Shown here: in pieces, positions 38,236-47,649 of the stretch | Numbering within the stretch: position 1 is the first letter of the stretch | How the letters are laid out: each line of letters starts with the position of its first letter | Assembly (NCBI GenBank): GCA_963705285.1 | Contig: OY970066.1 | Span: 3,782,001 to 3,846,000, forward strand | DNA length: 64,000 nt | Reading direction: 5' to 3' | DNA from: JACMLD01 sp963705285 | GTDB lineage: Bacteria; Bacteroidota; Bacteroidia; Chitinophagales; Chitinophagaceae | The notes under the pieces: model-generated | Told to the model about the DNA's origin: nothing | The model's database searches: none | The model's input: the letters and a program-made list of their open reading frames with translations, nothing else | Position numbers and translations under genes: made by a program

Positions 38236-39432
38236 TTAGTACACAATCTCATCTGTGCCCACCTTCAATATCAATTCTTTTTTATCGGATGCTTCCACCC
38301 GGCCCGTTACCGCGGCATGTATCCCGAATTGCTTACCCGCTTCAATAAGGCTGGCTGCTTCTTTTTCCGTTGTAAAAATCTCCAATCGGCAGCCCATATT
38401 AAACACCTGGTACATTTCCCGGTTATCTGAGCCGGATGACTGTTGGATAATATCAAAAACCGGCGGAACCGGCAACATGTTGTCCTTTACAATGCGATAA
38501 TTGCCGGGCAGGTATTTCATGCATTTGGTTTGGCCGCCACCACTGCAATGGATAAGCCCATGCACTGCATCAAAATGGTTTTCCAAAATTACTTTTAGCA
38601 AGGGTGCATACGTACGGGTGGGGGAAAGCAAGAGGTCTCCTATAGTATGTGATTTATCTGCAGGTAGCACCTGCTGGTTATATTTTGCGGATGGGATGAC
38701 TTCGTTAAACGAATGAGGCCCTATGTACACCACTTCATCATCCAGCCCGGTATCAAAAGATTCAGTAAAACGAGTGCCATAGTTTTTTTGCAGCACATCA
38801 TGCCTGGCACTGGTCAGGCCGTTGCTGCCAATACCGCTGTTATAGGCAGATTCATACGTTGCCTGGCCATAGCTCGCAAAACCTACAATAACATCGCCGG
38901 GCTGAATCTTGCCGTTCCCTATAATCTTGTTTTTTGGCCACCTGGCGGCCATGGTGCCATTTACCGCAATGGTTCTTACCACATCTCCCACGTCTGCAGT
39001 TTCACCGCCCAGGTAGTGAATGTTTACCCCAAACTTTTTCATTTCTTCAAAAAAAGACTGGGTTCCATTAATAATGGCTTCCAGTACCGCTGCCGGTACC
39101 AGTCGTTTATTGCGATCAATGGTGGAAGAAAAAAGCAGGTTATCATGTATGCCCACGCACAGCAAATCGTCCAGGTTCATTACCACCGCATCCTGGGCTA
39201 TGCCCTCCCAAACAGACACGTCGCCGGTTTCTTTCCAATAGAGGTAGGCAAGAATGCTTTTGGTGCCGGCTCCGTCTGCATGCATTACATTCACCCAATT
39301 GGCATCGCCACCCAGGTAATCGGCGTATAGTTTGCAAAAAGCGTACGGATAAAGACCCTTATCCAGTTTCTCTGTTGCTTTGTGTACTTCTTCTTTTTGT
39401 GCCGAAACGCCCCGTTTTGAATATAAACTCAT
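38236..39432 (-). CDS. purM: Phosphoribosylformylglycinamidine cyclo-ligase
   Basis: Cytoplasmic ATP-dependent enzyme that closes the imidazole ring to give AIR in purine synthesis. It has 398 residues and belongs to the divergent Bacteroidetes-type AIR synthase. Motifs: VMHADGAGTKSILAYLYWKE (about 50-69), AQDAVVMNLDDLLCVG with the metal-binding Asp pair, HYLGGETADVGDVVRTIAVN and LIHCSGGGQTKCMKYLP. The last, GLIHCSGGG, replaces the usual HITGGG-type loop. It is divergent from ribF, with -7 boxes for both genes in the gap. Confidence 0.9.
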   Translation of the reverse strand: MSLYSKRGVSAQKEEVHKATEKLDKGLYPYAFCKLYADYLGGDANWVNVMHADGAGTKSILAYLYWKETGDVSVWEGIAQDAVVMNLDDLLCVGIHDNLLFSSTIDRNKRLVPAAVLEAIINGTQSFFEEMKKFGVNIHYLGGETADVGDVVRTIAVNGTMAARWPKNKIIGNGKIQPGDVIVGFASYGQATYESAYNSGIGSNGLTSARHDVLQKNYGTRFTESFDTGLDDEVVYIGPHSFNEVIPSAKYNQQVLPADKSHTIGDLLLSPTRTYAPLLKVILENHFDAVHGLIHCSGGGQTKCMKYLPGNYRIVKDNMLPVPPVFDIIQQSSGSDNREMYQVFNMGCRLEIFTTEKEAASLIEAGKQFGIHAAVTGRVEASDKKELILKVGTDEIVY

Positions 39433-39448
39433 GTTGCGGTTTGAGCGG

Positions 39449-39456
39449 CAAAACTA
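39449..39456 (-). promoter_or_regulatory. -7 element for purM
   Basis: On the minus strand TAGTTTTG matches TAnnTTTG, 17 bases before the purM ATG. Confidence 0.45.
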
Positions 39457-39463
39457 AATATCT

Positions 39464-39490
39464 AATTTTCAATTTTCAATTTCAATTATC
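39464..39490 (+). repeat. AATTTTC heptad array between purM and ribF
   Basis: AATTTTC, AATTTTC, AATTTC, AATTATC: near-perfect 7-base register in the divergent gap, between the two candidate promoters. Confidence 0.6.
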
Positions 39491-39493
39491 ATT

Positions 39494-39501
39494 TAGTTTT
39501 G
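39494..39501 (+). promoter_or_regulatory. -7 element for ribF
   Basis: TAGTTTTG matches TAnnTTTG, 12 bases before the ribF ATG, implying a very short leader. Confidence 0.45.
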
Positions 39502-39513
39502 CACCACTCAAAA

Positions 39514-40455
39514 ATGAAAGTTTACAGCAACATAGACCAATTGCCGGTATTTACGAAAGCAGTTGTTACCATAGGCACTTTTGACGGGGTACATTTGGGC
39601 CACCAGCAAATTATACAACAGCTGGTGAAAGAGGCTCAGCGCATTAGCGGAGAAACGGTGTTGGTCACCTTTGATCCGCACCCCCGCAAAATTGTAAGCA
39701 GCGGGCCTATGCAACTGCTCAATACCCTGCCTGAAAAAATTGAACTGCTGCAACAACAGGGCATCCATAACCTGGTAGTGGTGCCGTTTACAGAAGCGTT
39801 TGCCAACCAAACGGCCACCGGCTACATTGAAGATTTTCTGGTGCGCCGTTTTCACCCGCATACTGTTATCATTGGTTATGACCACCGCTTTGGCAAAGGC
39901 CGTAGCGGTAATTTTCATTTGCTGGAACAATATGCCGGTGAGCATGCTTTTGAGCTGATTGAAATACCGGTACATGTTATTGATGAAGCAGCCATCAGTT
40001 CAACCCGTATCAGGGCGGCATTGCATGAGGGTAATACTGCCGTAGCTGCGCAATTACTGGGCTATGATTATTTTTTTGAGGGGCTGGTAGCCACCGGCAA
40101 CAAACTGGGTCGTACGCTCGGGTATCCTACCGCCAACCTGCACGTGCAAACAGAAGATAAACTGATACCTGGTAACGGCGTATATGCTGTACAGGTAGCA
40201 GTGCGCAACAGCCAACCGCAGCAAGCATTGCTCAACGGTATGATGAATATCGGCATACGCCCCACTATAGGCGGTACCGGCAGGGTCATAGAAGTAAATA
40301 TTTTTGATTTTGATAAAGATATTTATGGCTCCACGCTGCGGGTGTACATAAAAAAATACCTGCGTGGCGAACAAAAGTTCAATGGGCTGGATGCATTAAA
40401 ACAACAACTGGCAATAGATAAGCAGCATGCCCTGGAGAGCCTGCAGCTCACATAA
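39514..40455 (+). CDS. ribF: Bifunctional riboflavin kinase/FAD synthetase
   Basis: Cytoplasmic enzyme making FMN and FAD from riboflavin. It has 313 residues from the ATG at 39514; a TTG at 39499 is in frame but overlaps the -7 box. The nucleotidyl-transferase domain (1-180) carries TIGTFDGVHLGHQQII (about 16-31), VTFDPHPRKI and YDHRFGKGRSGN. The flavokinase domain (about 185-310) carries GNKLGRTLGYPTANL and NIGIRPTIGG. Full length and complete motifs. Its end overlaps the convergent holA by 8 bases. Confidence 0.95.
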   Translation: MKVYSNIDQLPVFTKAVVTIGTFDGVHLGHQQIIQQLVKEAQRISGETVLVTFDPHPRKIVSSGPMQLLNTLPEKIELLQQQGIHNLVVVPFTEAFANQTATGYIEDFLVRRFHPHTVIIGYDHRFGKGRSGNFHLLEQYAGEHAFELIEIPVHVIDEAAISSTRIRAALHEGNTAVAAQLLGYDYFFEGLVATGNKLGRTLGYPTANLHVQTEDKLIPGNGVYAVQVAVRNSQPQQALLNGMMNIGIRPTIGGTGRVIEVNIFDFDKDIYGSTLRVYIKKYLRGEQKFNGLDALKQQLAIDKQHALESLQLT

Positions 40456-41446
40456 TCATTTTTACAGCCAGCTCTTTCAGCAGGGATGCATCCGGAGTTC
40501 CGATATTATCTACACCCACACTTTTGAGGTTGTACGCATGTAATAGCAGGATGCTTTTCTCCACCCCTTCATACCCATAATTCTTCAATGTATCCAGTGC
40601 CTGGCGGGCAGCGAAAATATTGTTGTAAAAAAGCGGTTTCACCGCATTTTCACTTTTATCTGCCATACCAAAAACAGAAAATACCTTGGAGAAATAGTTA
40701 TAGATAGCAGGCAGCACCAACTGTATAGGGGCGGCCTTGGGATTGCTTTCAAAATACCTGATAATGCGGATGGCACGGGGAAGGTCTTTTTTTGCCAATG
40801 CATCCTGCAACTCAAACACATTATATTCTTTGCTTACACCAATATATTTTTCTATATCGTCTTCAGTAATGCTTTTGCGGGTGCCCAGGTTTACTGCCAG
40901 TTTTTCTATTTCATTGTTTATCCTGGAAAGATCATTACCAATATGTTCTACCAGCAACATGAGTGCCTTTTGCGAAAGGCTGTAACCTTTTGAAGCTGCC
41001 AGATTATTGACCCAGTCTGGCAACTGGTTCTCATACATTTTTTTAGTTGACAGCAATTCGCCTTTTTCTTTTAGCAACTTGGCAAGTTTGCTGCGGCCGT
41101 CTACTTTTTTCTCTTTATAGGACACCACAAAAATGGTAGACGTCAGCGGATTTGCGATGTAATTTTCCAATTTATCGATATCGCGCATTTGCTGGGCCTC
41201 TTTTAACAGCACCACTTGTCTTTCAGAGAACATAGGGTAGCGCATACAGGCATTCACAATGTCGGCCCAGGCAGCGTCCTTTCCGTAAAAAACGGTCAGG
41301 TTAAAACCGGCCTCCGCTTCAGAAAGAATATGGTGCTCCGCATAACTCATCACCTGGTCTATATAGTATTCTTCTTCGCCTTCCAGCCAATAAACAGGGC
41401 GGAACGACTTCTTTTTCCAATCAGACAAGATCTTTTCTACAGACAT
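40448..41446 (-). CDS. holA: DNA polymerase III delta subunit
   Basis: Clamp-loader subunit that opens the beta sliding clamp during replication. It has 332 residues. The N-terminal PVYWLEGEEEYYIDQVMSYA (about 18-37), RYPMFSERQVVLLKEAQQM and IFVVSYKEKKVDGRSKL are typical of HolA. The middle and C-terminal helical domains (NDLSRINNEIEKLAVNLG, FELQDALAKKDLPRAIRII) follow. The usual divergence of this protein is seen but the order of motifs is complete. Confidence 0.92.
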   Translation of the reverse strand: MSVEKILSDWKKKSFRPVYWLEGEEEYYIDQVMSYAEHHILSEAEAGFNLTVFYGKDAAWADIVNACMRYPMFSERQVVLLKEAQQMRDIDKLENYIANPLTSTIFVVSYKEKKVDGRSKLAKLLKEKGELLSTKKMYENQLPDWVNNLAASKGYSLSQKALMLLVEHIGNDLSRINNEIEKLAVNLGTRKSITEDDIEKYIGVSKEYNVFELQDALAKKDLPRAIRIIRYFESNPKAAPIQLVLPAIYNYFSKVFSVFGMADKSENAVKPLFYNNIFAARQALDTLKNYGYEGVEKSILLLHAYNLKSVGVDNIGTPDASLLKELAVKMIM

Positions 41447-41734
41447 ATTGCTGCAATATTAGCAAATTATTAAAGCATAATTAAAGCATTATTTGCTAGA
41501 AAACGACCCCGGAATTTAATAAACACGAAAGCGATAATTTTTAGCCGCAAAGCCCTGAAACGCAGGCTCATGCTGTGTTTCGGGGATTACCGCTCGCTTT
41601 AAACATTTTTCAACAAATGTTAATAACCTCGAAAAAAGATTTTGGCATGGTTTTAGTCTAAAGGGTACATGGCTGAAAAAAAATCAGCTATTTCGGGAAC
41701 ATATTTTAATAACTTTTTGAAAAACAAACTAAAT

Positions 41735-42712
41735 ATGAGTACTACTAATTATCCATCTGCCACTACACACAATGAGGCGCCAAAAAAAGATTATAGAGGT
41801 CTTATTATTGGTCTTCTTGCTGTAGCACTTTTAGGTACCTGGGGTTATTTGCTTTGGAACAACAATAAGAATGAACAAAGCATCATGAACAAAGACACCC
41901 AGATTGCCAGGGTTACAGATGAAAAAGGTGAGATTCAACGTAGTTTTGAAGCATCCCTCGCCCGTCTTGATTCAGTAACCGGCAGCAATAGCCAGTTACA
42001 AGGTAAACTTACTGAAGCTACTAACGATATCACAAAAAGAAAAGCAGAAATCCGCAGCATTTTAAATAAGAAGAATGCAACAGCTGCTGAACTTACAAGG
42101 GCTAAAGAACTCATTGGCCAGTTGAATGATAAGATTGCTGGACTTGAGCAAAAAGTTACAGAATTGACCGCCCAGAATACACAGCTGAATACAGACCTTA
42201 CCACTGAAAAAGGTAAAACAACACAGCTTAGCACAGATTTGGCAACTACCACATCTGCAAAAGCAGAGTCAGATAAGAAAGTAGAAATTGCTTCTACCTT
42301 CAATGCCTCCAACATCACCATCACCCCCATTAACGAAAAGAAAAATGGCCGTGAAAAAGTAACCACTACTGCTAAACGCGTAGACAAACTGGTTATCGCA
42401 TTTGATGTTGACAACCGCATTGTTCAGTCTGGTACTGCTGATATCTATGTTTCTATTACTGGTCCTGATGGTAAACCTGTTGCAGTAGAAGCACTTGGTT
42501 CAGGTACATTTACTACAAGAGACGAAGGTGATAAACTGTTTACCGCAAAAGTTCCTGTAGAATTTGAAGCAGGCAAAAAGAAAAATGTACAATTTGCATG
42601 GAAACAAAACAGCGATTTCCAGCGCGGTAACTATAAAATTGAAATCTATCACAATGGTTTCAAAATTGGAGAAGGAACACGTGAACTGAAGAAAGGTGGC
42701 TTGTTTGGATAA
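41735..42712 (+). CDS. Membrane-anchored coiled-coil protein of unknown function
   Basis: Unknown protein, 325 residues from the ATG at 41735; an upstream in-frame ATG at 41669 would add 22 residues. One membrane helix (YRGLIIGLLAVALLGTWGYLLW, about 21-42; start and end quoted approximately) is followed by a long coiled coil (about 55-185, rich in Leu, Thr, Gln and Lys heptads such as LIGQLNDKIAGLEQKVTELT). The C-terminal domain (about 200-320) is beta-rich, with VDKLVIAFDVDNRIVQSGTA and YKIEIYHNGFKIGEGTREL, and probably lies in the periplasm. No known enzyme motif is present. Its own terminator suggests a single-gene unit; a role in envelope organisation is speculation. Confidence 0.8.
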   Translation: MSTTNYPSATTHNEAPKKDYRGLIIGLLAVALLGTWGYLLWNNNKNEQSIMNKDTQIARVTDEKGEIQRSFEASLARLDSVTGSNSQLQGKLTEATNDITKRKAEIRSILNKKNATAAELTRAKELIGQLNDKIAGLEQKVTELTAQNTQLNTDLTTEKGKTTQLSTDLATTTSAKAESDKKVEIASTFNASNITITPINEKKNGREKVTTTAKRVDKLVIAFDVDNRIVQSGTADIYVSITGPDGKPVAVEALGSGTFTTRDEGDKLFTAKVPVEFEAGKKKNVQFAWKQNSDFQRGNYKIEIYHNGFKIGEGTRELKKGGLFG

Positions 42713-42743
42713 TCTGACAGACTTTAGTATATAGTATTAAGTA

Positions 42744-42780
42744 TTAAGACCCGGCGGTATCGTCGGGTCTTAATCGTTTT
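42744..42780 (+). terminator. Terminator after coiled-coil gene
   Basis: TTAAGACCCG (42744-42753) pairs with CGGGTCTTAA (42764-42773), followed by TCGTTTTA. It overlaps AGTATTA heptads at 42726-42746. Confidence 0.8.
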
Positions 42781-42907
42781 ATGATACACAGTATTAGTGC
42801 AAACAATTAAGATAGATAAATTGAAAGTATACTGCCTCTCCCGAAAACCTTCAGTAACCTAATTGTAAGAACGGAGTTAAAGAAACGAAACAGGATAGGC
42901 AGGGAGC

Positions 42908-43032
42908 ATACGTCAAACATTGCTGCGTCGTCTAAAAACTGTAAATGCTATACGTCAAACATTGCCGGGACGTCTAGAATCTAAATACTCAATACTAAAT
43001 ACTATACGTCAAACATTGCCGCGACGTCTAAA
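42908..43032 (+). repeat. Three copies of a 28-base repeat with ACGTC/GACGT ends
   Basis: Copies start near 42908, 42950 and 43004. Each reads TACGTCAAACATTGC, then a short variable part and ACGTCTA or CGTCTA. The ends ACGTC and GACGT are inverted, so each copy can fold. The spacings are 42 and 54 bases. The sequence between copies 2 and 3, and after copy 3, is built of CTAAATA-like heptads. Confidence 0.8.
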
Positions 43033-43062
43033 TACTAAATACTCGATACTTTATACTATCAA
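42981..43062 (+). repeat. CTAAATA heptad array touching a stop codon
   Basis: CTAAATA, CTCAATA, CTAAATA, CTATACG run into the 28-base repeat; after it CTAAATA, CTAAATA, CTCGATA, CTTTATA, CTATCAA follow at 43028-43062. The last unit contains the stop codon of the minus-strand gene (43059-43061). Confidence 0.8.
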
Positions 43063-46000
43063 AAGATCGCTCTTACCGAAGCACGCCCTATATGCACCAC
43101 TTTTGCATCGCCCGGCTTGCGGCCTTCGTACTGTATATTGATCTCAAGGTTATTGGCCAGGCGTTTGGTTACCTCAAGGTTCCACAAGTAATTTTTGCCG
43201 GGCAAAAGTCCATCCAGCATATTATATCCCACCGTAGTATTTGCATTGGCGAGAGGGGCAAAGCTGATATTGGAGTATGTAAATTTGGCCAGCACCGTCC
43301 CAGACTGCAGTATGTTGTATTTAACCTCGGTGTTTACCGCATGAGAAGAATAGGTCTCCCTGTCACCCGCATTGTTTTTCTTGTTGCTGTATTTATAACC
43401 CGTAATAATCCGAAGCAATGTGCCCCTTGTAAAATTAATACGGGGCTCTACCGAATACTGTCTGATATTATAATTGCGGTTTTCAAATTTGGCGTTGGCG
43501 GTACCAAGCTGGCTTACGCCCTTTTTGCCCGTGATATCCAGCAAAAGCGATTTACTGATATTGGCCCTTGCGCGGCCGGTCCATTCGTTCAGCCGGCGGC
43601 TTTCCAGCCCGTAAGTCAGCAGCGATTTACCACTATTGCGTGCATTAGTTACATCGAGCCCCCAGCGGGTGCTAAACCTGTTAAATGAAAAGCTGTTGAT
43701 AAAAACGGAGGTAAGATTGATGAGCGATGTATCGCTCAACGGGGTTTTAAATGGATTCAATTGTACAATGCTGCCCGCCAATTCTTTTTTTGCGATTTGT
43801 AAGGAGGACTGAAGGTTAAGTCTTGCAATAAATTTTTTTGTATTCGATGCAGACCTGCTATTGATGACAGCGCGGGGGTTTATGTTGATGCTATAGTTAA
43901 ACGTGTTGTAATTGGCTTTTATAAACTCATTGGTAGGGGTAAAAATTCGAATGTACTTAGCCTGGTCCTGAAAGAGTGCCACCTCAAATTCGTTCAATTG
44001 CTGTATACCATCGTTGTTGTAATCATTCCATGTATATTCCCCCCGGCCGGCCGGTACTTCAAGAAATGCATAATCACGCTTTTGTTCCTGGCCGGATCCT
44101 GCTTCGTACAACAGGTTGCCGGTAAGCAAACCTTTCCATTCATTTACCAGGTACTCTAGCCTGCCCAGAATACTTTGATCTGCCTTCTGCGTGGTAACAG
44201 CCGTATTGAGTATTTGCAGTTTACGGTAAGTGGCATTCCACCTGAACTGGTGGTGCTGGCTTTTTAGCAGTTCTCCGTTTAAGTTAACGTTGTGGCTGAT
44301 ATCGCTGGTGATAAGGCTTTTTCCGTAAGGGTACCTGTTTTTCCTGGTAAAATAGGTGATGCCCCATTTGTTTGGTTTTGTGTCGTCAGATTTTAGCGAT
44401 ACCTGTATGATCTGAAAAGAGAAACTGGTATTGGCTATGGAGTCGGCGGCTTTGTTTCTTACTTCGTTGTGTTCTACGGAGTAGTTGGCGCCGATGGTAT
44501 AGTTCTTTATCTGTTTAAATCTTTTAGACACGTCAATAACCGGCCGCAGAAAATAACCTTTGTCTGTAGCGCTGTTGGTATTTGAAATGGTAAACTGGTT
44601 GTTGAACTGCCATCCTTTGATATTCTGGGCTTGTACTAGGCTATTGCGTATACCGTTAAAATCGCCGCCCCTTCGGTAGTTGGTGAATTGATAGCGTACA
44701 TTATTTTTCTTTACATCTGCCAGTTGTGCGCCAGCTGTTACAATGCTTTCGGTTTCGGCAGGCAGTACGTACGGTAAGCCCCAGTCGCGCAAAAATTCTA
44801 CGTTGCGCAGCCGCTCCAGTGGTTTAAAGCGCTCACCTACGTATTCAAAACCGGCATTGGTAAGCAGGTTTAATTTTTTGGGGCCGGCAAAATCCTTTGT
44901 ATTGGTAACGCGTACTTTGGCCGCATAGCCACTGTTATTGGCTTTGTCTATATTAGAAAAGGTGTTTACATCATAATTGCTGTAAGCAAGTTCTGTGGTA
45001 ACATTGGTTTTTTTGGTTACATCATAATCTACCTGCACACTTACCACTTGTTGTTTTTTGGGTGTTACCAGAAAAATTGCGGCTTCATATTGCCCTTGTT
45101 TAACACCCCCAACAGGTGCTATCCATCTGTACACCTTACCATTGGCACCATTAAAATCTGGCAGGTAATCGCCTTTGCCAAATCCTACGTCTGCAAAAGA
45201 AAGAGAATAAATGGCACTGTCAGGGTTGGATGAATAAACAAAGATTGAATCGCGTAATGCGCCGTTGCTGTATACGGTGTCGATCTTTTTGTATAATATT
45301 TTGCCGGCGGAAAACGTATCCAGGTTTGCAATTTTATAAAAGGCGTTATTGATGCTGTCGCCCAGGTTTCTTAAAAATATTTTCTGGGTGGGGTCGAGTG
45401 TCTGGTTGATGGGGGAGCTTTTTGCATCGCTGTTATTAAATGCGCTTACGGTAACCCGCAGCTTATCGCTGAAATTGGTGAGGTTAGTAAAATACAAATT
45501 GGCGTTTAGGTAGTTTCGGTCGGCATACTCAAATTCAATCTGTATTCGACTGTCTTTGGTGATCATTCGTTTGGGCGTAAACGTTACCTCGGCAGTGTTG
45601 TAATTGATAACATAATCCCTGTCTTCGCCGCGCTGCAGCAATTCACCATCTATGAATACCCGTTCAGTATTGGCCAGCAGCACAAAGTAAAATTCGTTGT
45701 TGGCGCCCTGCAGGCGGTAGGGGCCCTGGTTGCCTTCCTGGCCCTGAAAGATGTTGCGCGTAAATTTTCCTTTGGCAATAGACCCACTCAGCAGGCTGGT
45801 GTTGGTAATATTGGGTGCAAGTTTAGTGGTGGTTTCAAAAGCCACGCCCTGCAGGCGTTTATAAAAATTTAGAAAATAGCTTTTATTCTGTCGTATGTCA
45901 ATATCGCCCAGGCTCAGGCTCCAGGTTTTCTTCTTAAACTGCAGGAAAATTCTGTCAAACTCATTCAATTGCTGGGTAGTGCCATCGGGCTGAACTGGTA

Positions 46001-46550
46001 TGTTATTATCTGTAATAGCCGCTACAATTTCAATGCTGTCTGCCAGAAAGCCGTTGAGTTGCAGGTTAAGGCTGGAGGTGACCACTGCATCCTGGCTGTT
46101 GCCGAATGCAATGCCCCGCCCAAAACTACCCGTGTAATTGATTGTACCAAAGTCAAAAAAACGGTCGCTTTGTTTAAACGAATTATCGTTGAATACAAAT
46201 GGCTGCCCCATGAAATTGTTCATGATGCTATCGTAACTCAGGTGTTTGGTAATGGCATTGAGCCTCGCATCAAACACACGGTATTGAACCCAAACACTGT
46301 CTTTTACCGGTTGCTGGTGCCAGGTAATGGTGGCGTTGATATAGTCTATGTTGTACCAGTCTTTGCTGATGCCGGGTAATGAAAATGTATTGGGTAGTAT
46401 GCTCAGGGTATCCAGTTGAATGATTGGCTGCCGTGTGCTAATGGCTTTGGTGCGCAGGTTAGATAATGGCCGGCCCGTACGGGGCGTTTGTGCCCGCAAT
46501 GAGATGGTTGTACCAAGGTAGATCAAACAAAAAATAAGCAGCTTCCCCAC
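43059..46550 (-). CDS. Large outer-membrane beta-barrel protein of unknown function
   Basis: Unknown protein, 1163 residues, with a signal peptide from a GTG start at 46550 (MGKLLIFCLIYLGTTISLRA). It shows alternating beta-strand patterns throughout and ends in ASVRAIF, with a terminal Phe as in beta-barrel outer-membrane proteins. At about 275-360 it has GNQGPYRLQGANNEFYFVLL and VFIDGELLQRGEDRDYVINY followed by TAEVTFTPKRMITKDSRIQI, a pattern reminiscent of domains in large T9SS/SprA-like envelope proteins. It is too short to be SprA itself (about 2400 residues). No enzyme motif is seen. Its promoter region faces the divergent lipoprotein gene at 46692. Function: not recognised. Confidence 0.75.
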   Translation of the reverse strand: MGKLLIFCLIYLGTTISLRAQTPRTGRPLSNLRTKAISTRQPIIQLDTLSILPNTFSLPGISKDWYNIDYINATITWHQQPVKDSVWVQYRVFDARLNAITKHLSYDSIMNNFMGQPFVFNDNSFKQSDRFFDFGTINYTGSFGRGIAFGNSQDAVVTSSLNLQLNGFLADSIEIVAAITDNNIPVQPDGTTQQLNEFDRIFLQFKKKTWSLSLGDIDIRQNKSYFLNFYKRLQGVAFETTTKLAPNITNTSLLSGSIAKGKFTRNIFQGQEGNQGPYRLQGANNEFYFVLLANTERVFIDGELLQRGEDRDYVINYNTAEVTFTPKRMITKDSRIQIEFEYADRNYLNANLYFTNLTNFSDKLRVTVSAFNNSDAKSSPINQTLDPTQKIFLRNLGDSINNAFYKIANLDTFSAGKILYKKIDTVYSNGALRDSIFVYSSNPDSAIYSLSFADVGFGKGDYLPDFNGANGKVYRWIAPVGGVKQGQYEAAIFLVTPKKQQVVSVQVDYDVTKKTNVTTELAYSNYDVNTFSNIDKANNSGYAAKVRVTNTKDFAGPKKLNLLTNAGFEYVGERFKPLERLRNVEFLRDWGLPYVLPAETESIVTAGAQLADVKKNNVRYQFTNYRRGGDFNGIRNSLVQAQNIKGWQFNNQFTISNTNSATDKGYFLRPVIDVSKRFKQIKNYTIGANYSVEHNEVRNKAADSIANTSFSFQIIQVSLKSDDTKPNKWGITYFTRKNRYPYGKSLITSDISHNVNLNGELLKSQHHQFRWNATYRKLQILNTAVTTQKADQSILGRLEYLVNEWKGLLTGNLLYEAGSGQEQKRDYAFLEVPAGRGEYTWNDYNNDGIQQLNEFEVALFQDQAKYIRIFTPTNEFIKANYNTFNYSININPRAVINSRSASNTKKFIARLNLQSSLQIAKKELAGSIVQLNPFKTPLSDTSLINLTSVFINSFSFNRFSTRWGLDVTNARNSGKSLLTYGLESRRLNEWTGRARANISKSLLLDITGKKGVSQLGTANAKFENRNYNIRQYSVEPRINFTRGTLLRIITGYKYSNKKNNAGDRETYSSHAVNTEVKYNILQSGTVLAKFTYSNISFAPLANANTTVGYNMLDGLLPGKNYLWNLEVTKRLANNLEINIQYEGRKPGDAKVVHIGRASVRAIF

Positions 46551-46691
46551 AGCCCGGAAATGGTTTATTTATTAGCGTCGAAAACTGGTATTTATTGCCC
46601 GAAGCTATTGTTTTTCAACGGGAAAGAGAATTTGACATTGTTTTTACAACATCGCGGGCAGCATTTTAATTTTATCAGCTGTCAAGGAGGC

Positions 46692-47510
46692 ATGAACCCA
46701 TCATCCAGAACCCTGCTGTTTGCCTGCCTTTTTATTGCAACAAGTCTCAGTTCTTGCCTCCATAAAGCGTACTACCAGCATCCCGTACAAGGCAATATAC
46801 CCACCTACCACCTGGTACCCGTTGCTTCTGACTCACTGCCCTCGGCCACTTTTATATCATCCACACTCAGCCTGGGCGGTATGAACGAGAACCTGCGCGA
46901 TAATGTGGTGTCGCTGCAGGCCGGGCTGCACCGTAGTCATGTAATTAATAAAATAAGGTTGTATTATGGCGCGTCCGCCGCAGTGGGTACTTATGCTGTT
47001 AAGCACTACGATTATTACTCGTACAGTTCTTATTATGCAGATACATCGTACATCAACAAAAATGCAGGCACTAAATTTTGGGGTGCATATGGGGCTTACG
47101 CCGGTATCAGTGCATCGGCACGCATGGGCAGAAGGGGAGAGTGGCGGTATATTGGTGTGGAAGGAAACCTGTATAATGAATTCGGGAGCTATTATGGGTT
47201 CCGCAAAAACATGCCCGACAGTGCTGCCACCACCATCGACCGAAAAAAATATATTGGTTCACTCGGCATCAGTACCGAACTTGTTTTTAAAGGACGGTCC
47301 GGAAACAAGTTCGGGATGAAATTTGCATTTGGGTCTTACCTGCGCAACCTCAACTATTACAGTTTGCACAATAGCTATAAAACCCACGATCACTTGTTAT
47401 ACTTTTCCAACACCTATAATTTTACCGTGCAAAGAACCACAACGTATGTGCAACTTAATGTTGCCACCCATGCAGCGAATGTGCAGTTTGGGGTTAACTA
47501 CAGACTTTAA
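46692..47510 (+). CDS. Probable outer-membrane lipoprotein, unknown
   Basis: Lipoprotein of 272 residues from the ATG at 46692 (MNPSSRTLLFACLFIATSLS), with lipobox-like SLSSC (Cys22). The frame is open upstream from 46560, but this start gives the signal peptide. AAGGAGG lies one base before the ATG, too close for a normal ribosome-binding site. The rest is beta-rich with many Tyr, Gly and Ser, ending NVATHAANVQFGVNYRL, like a small barrel or plug. No family was recognised. It is divergent from the 1163-residue protein, and the pair may work together; this is inference. Confidence 0.65.
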   Translation: MNPSSRTLLFACLFIATSLSSCLHKAYYQHPVQGNIPTYHLVPVASDSLPSATFISSTLSLGGMNENLRDNVVSLQAGLHRSHVINKIRLYYGASAAVGTYAVKHYDYYSYSSYYADTSYINKNAGTKFWGAYGAYAGISASARMGRRGEWRYIGVEGNLYNEFGSYYGFRKNMPDSAATTIDRKKYIGSLGISTELVFKGRSGNKFGMKFAFGSYLRNLNYYSLHNSYKTHDHLLYFSNTYNFTVQRTTTYVQLNVATHAANVQFGVNYRL

Positions 47511-47515
47511 TTATT

Positions 47516-47536
47516 GTGTTAAGTGTTGTGTGGTGA
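47516..47536 (-). repeat. Three TCACCAC-type heptads (minus strand)
   Basis: On the minus strand TCACCAC, ACAACAC, TTAACAC in 7-base register, starting 5 bases after the stop at 47510. They are an inverted counterpart of the array at 47650. Confidence 0.7.
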
Positions 47537-47649
47537 GCTATTTTAAATGTTGAATTTTATATTTTAAATGCTCTTGAGCCGAACGGATTGCATTTTATCT
47601 ACTTCCTACTCACAATAAGATACCCGTACAAGCCCACAATCCATTCCGC

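Noticed and set aside
41447..41734. Possible RNA gene in the 288-base gap before the coiled-coil gene
   Set aside because: No cloverleaf or known riboswitch pattern; only a weak GCTGA/TCAGC stem at 41672-41688.
42908..43032. CRISPR-like array of three repeats
   Set aside because: Only three copies, spacings of about 14 and 26 bases made of heptads, and no cas gene in the window.
46684..46690. AAGGAGG as ribosome-binding site of the 46692 gene
   Set aside because: It is one base from the ATG, too close to work as a Shine-Dalgarno site, and Bacteroidota rarely use one.
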